From an uncultured Polaribacter sp. (lineage in GTDB: Bacteria > Bacteroidota > Bacteroidia > Flavobacteriales > Flavobacteriaceae): DNA of 64,000 nucleotides. Under the pieces are notes generated by a model. The model made no database searches. It saw nothing but the letters and a program-made list of their open reading frames with translations, and was not told the origin of the DNA. The first letter of the stretch is position 1; the number at the start of each line of letters is the position of its first letter. This document shows, piece after piece, positions 53,898-63,590 of this stretch. The stretch covers positions 124,001-188,000 of the forward strand of contig NZ_CANNFF010000005.1 of assembly GCF_947503855.1 (NCBI RefSeq). Direction: 5' to 3'. A program made the translations under genes and the position numbers.

Positions 53898-53999
53898 AAA
53901 AAAGTGCTCTTTATATGTAGGCTACAATAATAAAAAACGAAGTTACTTAAAAAATTTAAGTTGCTTACTCTTTATAGAATAAGTAGGTCGGTGCACTCC

Positions 54000-54728
54000 C
54001 TAATTCCTACCTTTTTCATTTGGATATAAAGAAGGTAAATCATCACTTTGAAAATAAGCTTTTGTATCTATATTGATAGCCGTTAATTTACCTTTAAATG
54101 CGGCTCCTGTATCTAAATTCCAAATATTTAACGCATTCATAGGTTCTAATTCGTCATAATTTGTAGTTGGTGTGTGCCCAATATAAATTTCGTTGTAATG
54201 CTGAACTCTTTTTGGGTAAAATTTAGAGGATTTATCGATGTTTTTATCGGCTACCAAAGCCATTTCCCACAAGGTTCTATCGGTGCAAAATTTATGCGTA
54301 TACGTTTCTTTATCTACACCATGCATAGAGGTAAAACCTGCATGTAAAAACAATCTATTTTCAGCATCTAAATAATACATTTTTAAATTCTTAAAAAAAT
54401 GCAGGTGTTGCTTTTTTGCTTCTTCAGAAAAAGAATGATAACTTTCTATGGTTTCTTTACCACCATGTAAATACCAAGACGGATTGACATCTTCGTTATT
54501 TTCTAACCAATTTTCGCACCAAACATCATGGTTCCCTTTTATAAAAATGCAGTTTATTTTTTCTGATAGGTTGATTAAAAACTCAATAACTTGTGCAGAT
54601 TCGCTCCAACCATCCACATAATCGCCCATAAAAATCAGGGTGTCTTCTTCTGTAATTTCTAGTTGGTTTAAAAGTTGAAGTAAGGCTTTTAAGCCTCCAT
54701 GAATATCGCCAATTGCAAAAGTCCTCAT
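54000..54728 (-). CDS. PPP-type metallophosphatase
   Basis: Calcineurin-like phosphoesterase of 242 residues with the full metal and catalytic set: GDIHGG (6-ish), GDYVDGW, GNHDVW, HAGF and IGHTPT. This PPP pattern belongs to serine/threonine phosphatases or diadenosine tetraphosphatases; the substrate cannot be told. No signal peptide, so cytosolic. It is a single gene between the kinase and the lipoprotein genes. Confidence 0.92.
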   Translation of the reverse strand: MRTFAIGDIHGGLKALLQLLNQLEITEEDTLIFMGDYVDGWSESAQVIEFLINLSEKINCIFIKGNHDVWCENWLENNEDVNPSWYLHGGKETIESYHSFSEEAKKQHLHFFKNLKMYYLDAENRLFLHAGFTSMHGVDKETYTHKFCTDRTLWEMALVADKNIDKSSKFYPKRVQHYNEIYIGHTPTTNYDELEPMNALNIWNLDTGAAFKGKLTAINIDTKAYFQSDDLPSLYPNEKGRN

Positions 54729-54904
54729 AAAATATACTGTTTATAACAAAACTAGTTGTTTTTAAAAGAACACAAAATTATTTTTAAATTAATTTAATTA
54801 CCAAACTGGCTTGCGTTATAGATGCCATAGAGATTCTTTCGACTTTGCTATGATACTTTAAAAATTCATTAAAACGAATAAAAAACAGCTTTTAAGCAGA
54901 AGCA

Positions 54905-56299
54905 TTATTGTGCTATAAAGGTATTTTGAATAATTAAATTGGCCCAATTATCGTTATCTAAACCAAAAACAGAAAATTTATATTCATCATCTAAAATTAA
55001 ATCTGGTGGTGTACTTGTATGAATTTTAGTAGCCTCTATATTAGATTCGTTGTAATATTGAAAGGTTTTTTCTTTGGTAAATGTACCAGACAAAAAAGTA
55101 TCACCATCTTTGGTTAGGGCATTTAAAAACAAGTTGGACAAATACGTACCTTCTTCCCAAGTAAAAAGTGGTTTTAAGGTTTCTGGATAAGTAATTTCCA
55201 CAGTGGTTTTCCATTCTGTGGGTTGCGTGTTATTTTTGGTTTTTATCGGTTTAGATATGTATAAAACATTATCAACAATATAAGTTACCAAACACCAAAC
55301 TTCGTCTGAAGATTCTTTGGTAAATCTTCTAAATTTATTACCTATATCTGCTTTGTCAGTTAAATTTCTTCTACTGTAATTTTTATAATCTGTTGGATCT
55401 ACTGTAGTATTTTTTGTTTCGTAATATCTAAAGTCAAAAGAATTTTCTAAAGGGTAATAATAAATATAATTGGTAGTAGCATTGCCATTTGCTGTGGCCC
55501 CGAATGCAAAGGCTTCTGCAATCGTTTTATCTGAATTTGCGGCAACAAATTCTTCTAAATTTCTAGGTATAAACTGTTCTTGGATAATTAAATTCACCCA
55601 ATTATCTTCACTTACACCCATTAATGTGAAATTATAAACTTCATCTTCTACCAATTCTTCAGGCTTGATGGTGTTGATGTTTAAGGTTATATTAGAAGTA
55701 TCGTAAAATTGAAAGAATTTTTCTTCTGTATATGTTCCAGAAATAAAGTTATCTTCTTCATCTGTAATGACCTGAAAATAAACGTTATTTTCATTTATAG
55801 CACCATCTAACCAAGTAAAATTAGGCTCTGTAGTGGTTTTATAATTGATAGAAACATCATTTGTATACTGGGTAGATTTTGATGTATTTTGAAGATGTAT
55901 AGGATTTGAAATATGCAAAACACCTTCTTTTACAAATGTTACCAAACACCAATTCTCTATATCACTAGACCGTGAAAAACGAGCCAATTTACCACCAAAA
56001 ACACTTGTAGATGTTAAGCTTTGTCTTCTGTAATTAGAAAAATCGTTTTTAGCTAAAGCTGGGTCTGTAAGTTCATAATATCTAACATCTGTAGCACCTT
56101 CTTCTGGATAATAAAAAATATAACTAAGGTTCGTATTGCCAACTGCATTAGCGGCATAAGCAATAACACCTTCAGATTTAAAATCGGGGTTTTCATCTAT
56201 ATACTCTTGTAAACTTCTTGCCACTTGCACATCATTATCTTGTGAACAAGCAGTAATTAAAATTGCGAAAACAATGGTAAAAAACAGTTGTTTTATCAT
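54905..56299 (-). CDS. Internally duplicated lipoprotein of unknown function
   Basis: A 464-residue lipoprotein: signal and lipobox ending ILITACSQD (Cys18), then two tandem copies of a domain of about 220 residues. Both copies share the landmarks ANSD/AIAYA region, YIFYYP, FRYYE/VRYYE, WCLVTF or WCLVTY, VLYISKPI/VLHISNPI, FISGTYTEEKFFQFYDTSNI/FLSGTFTKEKTFQYYNESNI (in parts) and DNWVNLIIQ/DNWANLIIQ, ending near the same point. I do not recognise the family. Outer-membrane or surface lipoprotein placement is likely. The UspA gene is 7 bp upstream. Confidence 0.85.
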   Translation of the reverse strand: MIKQLFFTIVFAILITACSQDNDVQVARSLQEYIDENPDFKSEGVIAYAANAVGNTNLSYIFYYPEEGATDVRYYELTDPALAKNDFSNYRRQSLTSTSVFGGKLARFSRSSDIENWCLVTFVKEGVLHISNPIHLQNTSKSTQYTNDVSINYKTTTEPNFTWLDGAINENNVYFQVITDEEDNFISGTYTEEKFFQFYDTSNITLNINTIKPEELVEDEVYNFTLMGVSEDNWVNLIIQEQFIPRNLEEFVAANSDKTIAEAFAFGATANGNATTNYIYYYPLENSFDFRYYETKNTTVDPTDYKNYSRRNLTDKADIGNKFRRFTKESSDEVWCLVTYIVDNVLYISKPIKTKNNTQPTEWKTTVEITYPETLKPLFTWEEGTYLSNLFLNALTKDGDTFLSGTFTKEKTFQYYNESNIEATKIHTSTPPDLILDDEYKFSVFGLDNDNWANLIIQNTFIAQ

Positions 56300-56306
56300 G
56301 TATAAA

Positions 56307-57140
56307 TTAAATTTTAAAAGTCATAATTGGCAATGCTGCATGGTTAGATAAATCTTCAGAAATACTACCCGAAAAAATATGAGACAAACCAGTTCTACCA
56401 TGCGTTGCTGTAGTAATTAAATCTGCACCAACAGCATTAGAAAAATTTAAAATTCCTTTTTCTATAGATCTTTCACATACAAAATTTACGTTTATTAACC
56501 TATCTGTATTGCCCTCTGCTTTCATTAAAAACTCGTGGGCTATAGCATCCATTTCTGGAGAAGTTTTAAAGTTTTCGTTTGGTAAATTTACATACAAAAT
56601 ATGTTTTTTAGCATTAAAAACATCTAATGTTTTTAACATGTTTTTAAAAGCTGGTATAGATTCTTCTGAAAAATCTGTAGCGTAAACAACATCTTTAAAA
56701 TCAGTATCTTTTAATTCTTTTTTAACAACAAAAACGGGTACTTCAGAAAAACGAATTACCTTTTCTGTATTAGAACCCATAAAAAATTCTTTTAAGCCAC
56801 TAACACCATGAGAACCCATTACAATTAAATCTGCATTTACTTCTTTAGCAACCTGATTTACTTCGCTAAAAATTTTATAATGCTTTATTAAGGGAACCAC
56901 TTTTAGATCTTCTAAAAAATCTTTCTGTAAAAACTCTGAAATTTTTTTTTCTGCTAATTTTAAGAAAAAGACTGCTTTTTCTTGCTGATAACTTGGGCTT
57001 TCTGACAAGTTTACTTCTTGTATATCTAACATGTGTAAAGCTATTATGGTAGCATTTGTTTTTTTTGCTAATAGCGCAGCAGTTTTTAAAGCGTTTTCTG
57101 AATGTATTGAAAAATCTACAGGTACAATAATCTTTTTCAT
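56307..57140 (-). CDS. Tandem universal stress protein (UspA fold)
   Basis: A 277-residue protein with two UspA domains: first MKKIIVPVDFSIHSENALKTA through VMGSHGVSGLKEFFMGSNTEKVIRFSEVPVFVVK (in parts), second VVYATDFSEESIPAF to TATHGRTGLSHIFSGSISEDL. The G-x2-G-x9-G-S/T ATP-binding pattern is present in both. An upstream ATG at 57200 would add 20 unconserved residues, so I choose 57140. Role in stress physiology is by family only. It precedes the lipoprotein gene by 7 bp. Confidence 0.9.
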   Translation of the reverse strand: MKKIIVPVDFSIHSENALKTAALLAKKTNATIIALHMLDIQEVNLSESPSYQQEKAVFFLKLAEKKISEFLQKDFLEDLKVVPLIKHYKIFSEVNQVAKEVNADLIVMGSHGVSGLKEFFMGSNTEKVIRFSEVPVFVVKKELKDTDFKDVVYATDFSEESIPAFKNMLKTLDVFNAKKHILYVNLPNENFKTSPEMDAIAHEFLMKAEGNTDRLINVNFVCERSIEKGILNFSNAVGADLITTATHGRTGLSHIFSGSISEDLSNHAALPIMTFKI

Positions 57141-57209
57141 ATTTTTTATTTTTGATATCTCTTCAAATTTAAAAACTTTTAAGATCTTAAAAGAAGACAT
57201 TTATCATGT

Positions 57210-58211
57210 TTACTGTTGATACAGTTTTGTTAATAATTTTTCTGCAGGTTTATTTTGTGGTGTAAATCGGTTGTCTTTTTCACCCCCCACTCTTTCATGA
57301 GCATGAAACCATTTCCATACAAAACCTCCAGCAAACCAGTCTTCTTTCCAAAATTGATTGTGTATTGCTTGCAAAGCATTTACTTGTGCTTTAAGATTGA
57401 TAGCGCCTCTAACTCTATTTGCTTCCCAAGGTTTTTTACCATTAAAATGGATACTTCTATAACCAAATTCTGTAAACAATACAGGTTTTTTGATTTTTTT
57501 TTGCAAGGTGATAATTTCTTTTTTATGTTCTTGCCAGCCTTCTTCAAAATCTTGAACAGTAGGTGTTTTGTTGTCTGATAACGGAAAATAGGCATCTATA
57601 CCAATGTAATCTAGTTCGTTCCAAAAAGTGATCCTTTTAAATTCATCCCAATTAGCAGCATAGGTTAATTTACCTTTGTAAACAGCTCTAATTTGTTTGA
57701 TTAATTTTCGCCAAAATTCTGGTCTGTTTTTTACAAATTGTTCTAACTCTGTACCTATACATAAAATTTCTGCTTTTAATTCTTTGGCAGCTTTTGCATA
57801 GGTTAAAATATAATCTTTATAGGAGTTTTCTAAAATTGTCCAGTTTTCTTCTGTAGTTGCTTTTAAATCGCCTGTAAAACCACCTCTTCTTAACCACATA
57901 TGTGGTTTTACCATAAGTTTTACACCTTCTTTTTTAAATTCTTTGGCATATTGCAACAGTCCGTTTTTGGTTTCTCCAAACCATTCTCTGTTTGTATTAA
58001 ACTCAACTTTAGGGTGTGCTATATTTCTTATAAAACTATAAGGCATCAAAGCAACATAATTGCTTTGTATTTTTAAAACAGGTGTGATATGTTTTTTACT
58101 AATAGAATCTCTAGAAGCTACAAAACTAACTCCGTTAATTTTTTTAGTTTGACTTTTACAAGAAAAACATAAAGCAGTTAGTACAATTAAAAAGATGTTT
58201 TTTATTTTCAT
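57210..58211 (-). CDS. GH113-like glycoside hydrolase lipoprotein
   Basis: A 333-residue secreted TIM-barrel enzyme, lipobox near Cys18 (ALCFSC). Catalytic residues expected for clan GH-A families are present: acid/base Glu155 in LCIGTELEQF and nucleophile Glu248 in LFTEFGYRS; other landmarks are KPHMWLRRGGFTG and YIGIDAYFPL. This pattern is that of GH113, which includes beta-mannanases, and the related GTA TIM-barrel proteins. Substrate not determined; a beta-mannan or similar marine polysaccharide is a guess. It is about 70 bp upstream of the UspA gene. Confidence 0.82.
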   Translation of the reverse strand: MKIKNIFLIVLTALCFSCKSQTKKINGVSFVASRDSISKKHITPVLKIQSNYVALMPYSFIRNIAHPKVEFNTNREWFGETKNGLLQYAKEFKKEGVKLMVKPHMWLRRGGFTGDLKATTEENWTILENSYKDYILTYAKAAKELKAEILCIGTELEQFVKNRPEFWRKLIKQIRAVYKGKLTYAANWDEFKRITFWNELDYIGIDAYFPLSDNKTPTVQDFEEGWQEHKKEIITLQKKIKKPVLFTEFGYRSIHFNGKKPWEANRVRGAINLKAQVNALQAIHNQFWKEDWFAGGFVWKWFHAHERVGGEKDNRFTPQNKPAEKLLTKLYQQ

Positions 58212-58416
58212 AACATCCCTAAAAATACTTCTTTTTATTAAAACAAAGCTCTTAAACCAATGTTAAAACTTTGCTCTAAGCAAACTCAAATTCCTTTGAT
58301 AAATGACATAAAAGTGTAAGAAAATTTATTTATAATGATTCTAAACTTAAAAAAAAACCGATTTCATTTTTAAGTTCTTAACTTTCGTTTCTACATAAGA
58401 GCAACAAGCAATCAAA

Positions 58417-59769
58417 ATGATGGAACATATAGTAATAATTGGTAATGGTATTTCTGGCGTAACTACCGCTAGACATATTAGAAAAAATTCTAACAAGAAA
58501 ATTACTATCATTTCTGGAGAAACAAAATACTTTTTTTCTAGAACAGCACTCATGTACATTTACATGGGACATATGAAATTTGAGCATACAAAACCTTATG
58601 AAAACTGGTTCTGGGAAAAAAATAATATAACACTAAAAAAAGGGGTTATTAACTCTGTAAATACTGCTAATAAATTACTTGCTTTTACCAATGGCGAAAC
58701 AGTATCCTATGATAAATTAATAATTGCAACAGGTTCTAAACCCAATAAATTTGGTTGGCCTGGACAAGATTTAGAGGGTGTTATGGGCATGTATCATAAA
58801 CAAGATTTAGAGAAATTAGAAAAATATGCCCCAAATAATAAAACTTGCAAAAGAGCTGTAATTGTAGGTGGTGGATTGATAGGAATTGAATTGGCAGAAA
58901 TGTTACGCAGTAGAAACATACCAGTAACTTTTTTAGTGCGTGAAGATAGTTTTTGGAATGGGGTTTTACCTGCACAAGAATCAGCAATGATTAACAAACA
59001 CATTAAAGAACATCATATAGATTTACGTTTAAGTAACAATTTAAAAGCAATTAAAGCTGATGAAAATGGACATGTAAAATCTGTTATTATTGAAGAAACT
59101 GGTGAAGAAATATTTTGTGATGTAGTAGGATTAACTGCAGGAGTAACACCCAATATCGATTTTTTAAAAAACAGTGATATTGAAACTAAAAAAGGTGTTT
59201 TAGTAAATCGTTTTTTAGAAACCAATATAAAAGATATTTATGCCATTGGCGATTGTGCAGAACAACAAAAAGCAATTGGACAGCGCAGAAATATTGAGGC
59301 TGTTTGGTATACAGGCCGTATGATGGGCGAAACTTTAGCACAAACAATTTGTGGAAACAAAACAGCATACAATCCTGGAAATTGGTTTAATTCTGCTAAA
59401 TTTTTAGATATCGAATACCAAACCTATGGTTGGGTATTTAGTGAGAAAAACAAAAAAGAAAATGAACTGTACTTTCAATGGAAACATCCCAAAGAATATA
59501 AATGTATCACCATTTCTTTTGATAAAGACACCCATCAATTTTTAGGAATAAATACCTTTGGCATACGAATGCGACACGAAATTTTTGATAAATGGTTAAC
59601 CGAAAAAAGGGCTATAGAACATGTTTTAGAATACTTAGCAGATGCTAATTTTGACCCTGAATTTTACAAATTGTACGAACCTCAAATAGTTGCAAAATTT
59701 AATAAAGAAAATAACAAAAAAATACAGCCAAAAAAGAAAAGCTGGAAAAGAATTTTTAGCAAAACATAA
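58417..59769 (+). CDS. NAD(P)/FAD-dependent oxidoreductase
   Basis: Flavoprotein disulfide-reductase-type oxidoreductase of 450 residues. The FAD loop is IVIIGNGISGVTTARHI (GxGxxG at 9-14), then LIIATGSKPNKFGWPG, the NAD(P) loop AVIVGGGLIGIELAEML and the second FAD motif DIYAIGDCAEQ. There is no redox-active CxxxxC pair, so it resembles ferredoxin/rubredoxin reductases or NADH dehydrogenase-like forms. An extended C-terminal region is unusual. The next gene, a membrane Fe-S protein, begins 3 bp later, so electrons probably pass from NAD(P)H through FAD to the membrane clusters. Confidence 0.9.
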   Translation: MMEHIVIIGNGISGVTTARHIRKNSNKKITIISGETKYFFSRTALMYIYMGHMKFEHTKPYENWFWEKNNITLKKGVINSVNTANKLLAFTNGETVSYDKLIIATGSKPNKFGWPGQDLEGVMGMYHKQDLEKLEKYAPNNKTCKRAVIVGGGLIGIELAEMLRSRNIPVTFLVREDSFWNGVLPAQESAMINKHIKEHHIDLRLSNNLKAIKADENGHVKSVIIEETGEEIFCDVVGLTAGVTPNIDFLKNSDIETKKGVLVNRFLETNIKDIYAIGDCAEQQKAIGQRRNIEAVWYTGRMMGETLAQTICGNKTAYNPGNWFNSAKFLDIEYQTYGWVFSEKNKKENELYFQWKHPKEYKCITISFDKDTHQFLGINTFGIRMRHEIFDKWLTEKRAIEHVLEYLADANFDPEFYKLYEPQIVAKFNKENNKKIQPKKKSWKRIFSKT

Positions 59770-59772
59770 AAT

Positions 59773-61395
59773 ATGAAAGCAATTAAACATACTGGTTTTG
59801 TTCTTTTTTTAGTAGCCTTAACCATTTTTACAGGATCATTGTTTACAGGATCTTTTCAGTTATCTAAATCTGAATTAGATGCTTTTTTAAAGGAAAAAAA
59901 TTACAAAAGCACAGTTATTAGAGGTGCTTTAGAAGATGCTGTAATAACAGATAAAAAACTTACTATTTTTAAATTTTCTGCTAGAGTTAGAAAAGCGTAT
60001 GAAAAATCAAACAGCTATTATGACGCTTTAATTACTAAATATAATGCGGCAAAAAATTGGGACAAAAAAGGAGAACAATATCAATATAAAATATACGGAA
60101 AACCACACACACTCAGTTATACTTTAGCCAAAAAGGCCGGTAGGGGTTTTGTAAAAGAAAACGCTAGTTTAATATGGTTTTTAACTTTTGGCTTTGGTAT
60201 GATTGGTGCTTTGTTATTTATGTTACCAAACTTAATCTTATTAGGAAAACCTGGCATTAAAAACAATCATATTTATCATAATTCTGCAACCAACAGAGGT
60301 TTTGTGGCGTGGTTAGTGCTTATTTATTTGGTGGCTTTTTACTTACTACTTTATTTTAAACCAGATTATGTAGTAAACTGGACGTACATTTTAGACCCAA
60401 TTAGTAATTTTTTAAATGGTGGTGATGCCTCTCAATGGTTTGTCTATGGATTTTTGTACTGTACAATAATGGTAACCATGGGAGTTAGAATGTACATTAA
60501 ATATCGCCATAATAAATATCAAATTATTAGAACTACCTCTGTACTTTTTTTTCAAATTGTATTTGCTTTTTTAATTCCAGAAATTATGACCAGTTTAAAC
60601 ATGCCTGGTTACGATTTTAAAAATGCATTTCCTTTAGATTACGATTTCTTTTTTGAATGGAATTTAGACACCTTAACCTCTAGTGGAAAAATTGGACTTT
60701 TTATATTGATTTGGGGTATTGTTTTAACCTTAATTATTGTACCAGTTATGGTCTATTTTTTCGGAAAAAGATGGTACTGTTCTTGGGTTTGTGGTTGTGG
60801 TGGTTTAGCAGAAACTTTGGGAGACCCTTACAGGCAACATTCAAACAAAAGCGTAAATGCATGGAAATTAGAGCGCTGGCTAATACATTCTGTATTGGTG
60901 TTTTCTTTAGTAATGACTGTAGTAACATTGTATTGTTATTTTTCTGGAACAACCTCTTTTATCGGAATCAATTCTCAATGGATTAAAGATACCTATAGCT
61001 TTTTAATTGGAGCCTGGTTTGCAGGTGTAATTGGCACAGGGTTTTATCCCATTTTTGGAAACAGAGTTTGGTGTAGATTTGGTTGTCCGTTAGCTGCTTA
61101 TTTAGGATTGGTACAACGCTTTAAATCTCGCTTTAGAATTACCACCAATGGTGGCCAATGTATTTCTTGTGGAAATTGTTCTACGTATTGCGAGCAAGGA
61201 ATTGATGTTAGAGCCTATGCACAAAAGGGTGAAAATATTGTGCGTTCTAGTTGTGTGGGTTGTGGTATCTGTTCTGCAGTTTGCCCGAGAGGTGTTTTAA
61301 AATTAGAAAATGGTCCCGAAGAAGGAAGAATAAACCCAACAGAAATTTTGTTAGGTAATGATGTAGATTTAATGAATTTTGTGAATAAAAAATAA
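59773..61395 (+). CDS. Membrane 4Fe-4S electron-transfer protein (NapH/CcoG-like)
   Basis: Polytopic protein of 540 residues with an extra N-terminal region (a helix near 9-27, a soluble part to about 130), then about five membrane helices. Cys-rich cytoplasmic motifs are RWYCSWVCGCGGLAETLGD and RVWCRFGCPLAAYLGL, as in NapH/NosR-type proteins, followed by two ferredoxin-like clusters ISCGNCSTYCEQGID and SSCVGCGICSAVCPRG. It is adjacent to the flavoprotein and followed 12 bp later by glycosyltransferase genes. Electron acceptor unknown. Confidence 0.9.
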   Translation: MKAIKHTGFVLFLVALTIFTGSLFTGSFQLSKSELDAFLKEKNYKSTVIRGALEDAVITDKKLTIFKFSARVRKAYEKSNSYYDALITKYNAAKNWDKKGEQYQYKIYGKPHTLSYTLAKKAGRGFVKENASLIWFLTFGFGMIGALLFMLPNLILLGKPGIKNNHIYHNSATNRGFVAWLVLIYLVAFYLLLYFKPDYVVNWTYILDPISNFLNGGDASQWFVYGFLYCTIMVTMGVRMYIKYRHNKYQIIRTTSVLFFQIVFAFLIPEIMTSLNMPGYDFKNAFPLDYDFFFEWNLDTLTSSGKIGLFILIWGIVLTLIIVPVMVYFFGKRWYCSWVCGCGGLAETLGDPYRQHSNKSVNAWKLERWLIHSVLVFSLVMTVVTLYCYFSGTTSFIGINSQWIKDTYSFLIGAWFAGVIGTGFYPIFGNRVWCRFGCPLAAYLGLVQRFKSRFRITTNGGQCISCGNCSTYCEQGIDVRAYAQKGENIVRSSCVGCGICSAVCPRGVLKLENGPEEGRINPTEILLGNDVDLMNFVNKK

Positions 61396-61407
61396 TATTT
61401 TAAGACA

Positions 61408-62100
61408 ATGAAACCAATTGTTAATGTAATAATACCTGCTTTTAACGAGCAAGACTCTATAGGGAACGTAATTGCAGATCTTCCAAAATTTGTGGATGAA
61501 GTTATAGTTGTAAATAACAAATCTACAGATAAAACCAAAGAAAACGCAACAAAAGCTGGAGCAACAGTTTTAACAGAAGAGAGAAAAGGCTATGGTTACG
61601 CCTGTTTAAAAGGGATGGATTACATCGCAAAAAAAGAGGTTAAACCTACCATTGTTGTTTTTTTAGATGGGGATTACTCTGATTATCCAGAACAATTGAC
61701 AACTTTAATACAACCTATTATAGAAAACAATATAGATTTTGTAATTGGTGCACGCATTAAAAAATTACGTGAAAATGGTTCTATGACACCACAACAAGTT
61801 TTTGGTAATTGGTTAGCTACTTTTTTAATGAAATTATTTTTTAATGCAAAATTTACAGATTTAGGTCCTTTTAGAGCTATTAAATACCAAAGATTATTAG
61901 ACCTAAATATGCAAGATAAAACATATGGTTGGACAGTAGAAATGCAATTAAAAGCCTTAAAACAAAAATTAACCTATACAGAAACACCTATGAAATACAG
62001 AAATAGAATTGGAGTTTCTAAAGTTTCAGGAACTGTAAAAGGTTCTATATTTGCAGGAATTAAAATTTTAAGTTGGATTTTTAAATACAGTTTCAAATAA
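61408..62100 (+). CDS. GT2 glycosyltransferase (polyprenyl-phosphate sugar synthase-like)
   Basis: A 230-residue family-2 glycosyltransferase with start NVIIPAFNEQDSIGNVI, the metal-binding FLDGDYSDYPEQL (DGD), and the stretch FGNWLATFLMKLFFNAKFTDLGPFRAI seen (in parts) in Bacteroidota dolichyl-phosphate-mannose synthase-like enzymes. It ends in one amphipathic/hydrophobic segment (KILSWIFKYSFK). Probable product is polyprenyl-phosphate-linked sugar for the following enzymes. The stop overlaps the next ATG (TAATG). Confidence 0.9.
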   Translation: MKPIVNVIIPAFNEQDSIGNVIADLPKFVDEVIVVNNKSTDKTKENATKAGATVLTEERKGYGYACLKGMDYIAKKEVKPTIVVFLDGDYSDYPEQLTTLIQPIIENNIDFVIGARIKKLRENGSMTPQQVFGNWLATFLMKLFFNAKFTDLGPFRAIKYQRLLDLNMQDKTYGWTVEMQLKALKQKLTYTETPMKYRNRIGVSKVSGTVKGSIFAGIKILSWIFKYSFK

Positions 62101-63590
62101 TGGTTCTAGAGTACATTATCATTATCATCTATTCTCTCTCTTTACTGCTAATTTTTATGTATGCATTAGCACAATTAAACTTGCTTATTAACTACTTAAA
62201 AGCAAGAAAAAAAGTAGATACTTCTGTAAAATTTGATTTATCCAATCCAAAAGAAATTCCTTTTGTAACCATACAGCTACCTGTTTATAACGAGTTGTAT
62301 GTAATGAAACGTTTGTTAAAAAATATTGCTAAATTAGAATATCCTAAGGGTAAATTAGAAATACAAGTTTTAGACGATTCTACAGACGAATCTATAGAAA
62401 CCACAGCAAAACACATTAAAAAGATACAAGAAAAAGGCATTGATATACAACATATTAGAAGAACGAATAGAAAAGGTTTTAAAGCAGGCGCTTTAAAAGA
62501 AGGTTTAAAAACTGCAAAAGGAGAATTTATAGCCATTTTTGACGCCGATTTTCTTCCAAAAAAAGATTGGTTGCTACAAACCATTCCTTACTTTAAAGAC
62601 GATAAAATTGGTGTGGTTCAAACACGCTGGGGACATATCAACAGAAATTATTCTACCTTAACAAAAATTCAAGCTTTTGCTTTAGACGCTCATTTTACAT
62701 TAGAGCAAGTTGGAAGAAATAGCCAAGGCCATTTTATAAATTTTAATGGAACTGCTGGTGTTTGGCGTAAAAAATGTATTTACGATGCTGGTAATTGGGA
62801 AGGAGATACATTAACAGAAGATCTAGATTTAAGTTATAGAGCTCAATTAAAAAAATGGAAATTTAAGTATTTAGAAAATGTAGAAACTCCTGCAGAATTG
62901 CCTGTAATAATAAGCGCAGCAAGATCACAACAATTTAGGTGGAACAAAGGTGGTGCAGAAAATTTTCAAAAAATGATGAAACGTGTTGTCAAAAGCAAAA
63001 ATGTTTCATTTAAAACTAAAATACATAGTTTACTTCACTTGCTAAATAGTTCTATGTTTACTTTTATTTTTTTAGTAGCAGTACTAAGCATCCCTATGTT
63101 ATATATTAAAAATGAATATGCGCACTTAAAAATGTATTTTTATGTTATGAGCTTTTTTGTCATTAGCTCTTTAATATTTTTTATTTGCTATTGGGTTATG
63201 TACAAAAGCATTTATGGTGGTGGTATTAAAAACTTCTTTAAATATATTGGTGCATTTTTTACCTTTTTTTCAATTGCAATGGGCTTTTCTTTACACAATA
63301 CTATTGCCGTTTTAGAAGGGCATTTTGGTAAAAAAAGTGAGTTTGTAAGAACACCAAAATTTAATATTAAAACCGTAAAAGACGGCTGGAAAAACAACAA
63401 ATACATTAAAAAGAAACCCTCTCTAAATGTGATTTTAGAAGGTATTTTAGCATTGTATTTTGTATTTGGTATGTATAGCGCTTTTATAGTGGGCACACAA
63501 GGTGGAGATTTTGGTTTATTCCCTTTCCATTTTATGTTATTTATTGGCTTTGGTTATGTTTTTTTAAAATCGATTTTTTCTAAAGCATAA
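62100..63590 (+). CDS. Processive GT2 glycosyltransferase, cellulose-synthase-like
   Basis: A 496-residue membrane glycosyltransferase: one N-terminal helix, cytoplasmic GT-A domain with D, DxD, TED and QxxRW motifs (VLDDSTDES, IFDADF, TEDLDLSYR, QQFRWNKGG), then about four C-terminal helices. This is the CESA/beta-glucan-mannan synthase layout, though bacterial ceramide and diacylglycerol glucosyltransferases share it; no PilZ domain is present. Coupled to its neighbours on both sides by 1-bp stop/start overlaps. Confidence 0.9.
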   Translation: MVLEYIIIIIYSLSLLLIFMYALAQLNLLINYLKARKKVDTSVKFDLSNPKEIPFVTIQLPVYNELYVMKRLLKNIAKLEYPKGKLEIQVLDDSTDESIETTAKHIKKIQEKGIDIQHIRRTNRKGFKAGALKEGLKTAKGEFIAIFDADFLPKKDWLLQTIPYFKDDKIGVVQTRWGHINRNYSTLTKIQAFALDAHFTLEQVGRNSQGHFINFNGTAGVWRKKCIYDAGNWEGDTLTEDLDLSYRAQLKKWKFKYLENVETPAELPVIISAARSQQFRWNKGGAENFQKMMKRVVKSKNVSFKTKIHSLLHLLNSSMFTFIFLVAVLSIPMLYIKNEYAHLKMYFYVMSFFVISSLIFFICYWVMYKSIYGGGIKNFFKYIGAFFTFFSIAMGFSLHNTIAVLEGHFGKKSEFVRTPKFNIKTVKDGWKNNKYIKKKPSLNVILEGILALYFVFGMYSAFIVGTQGGDFGLFPFHFMLFIGFGYVFLKSIFSKA

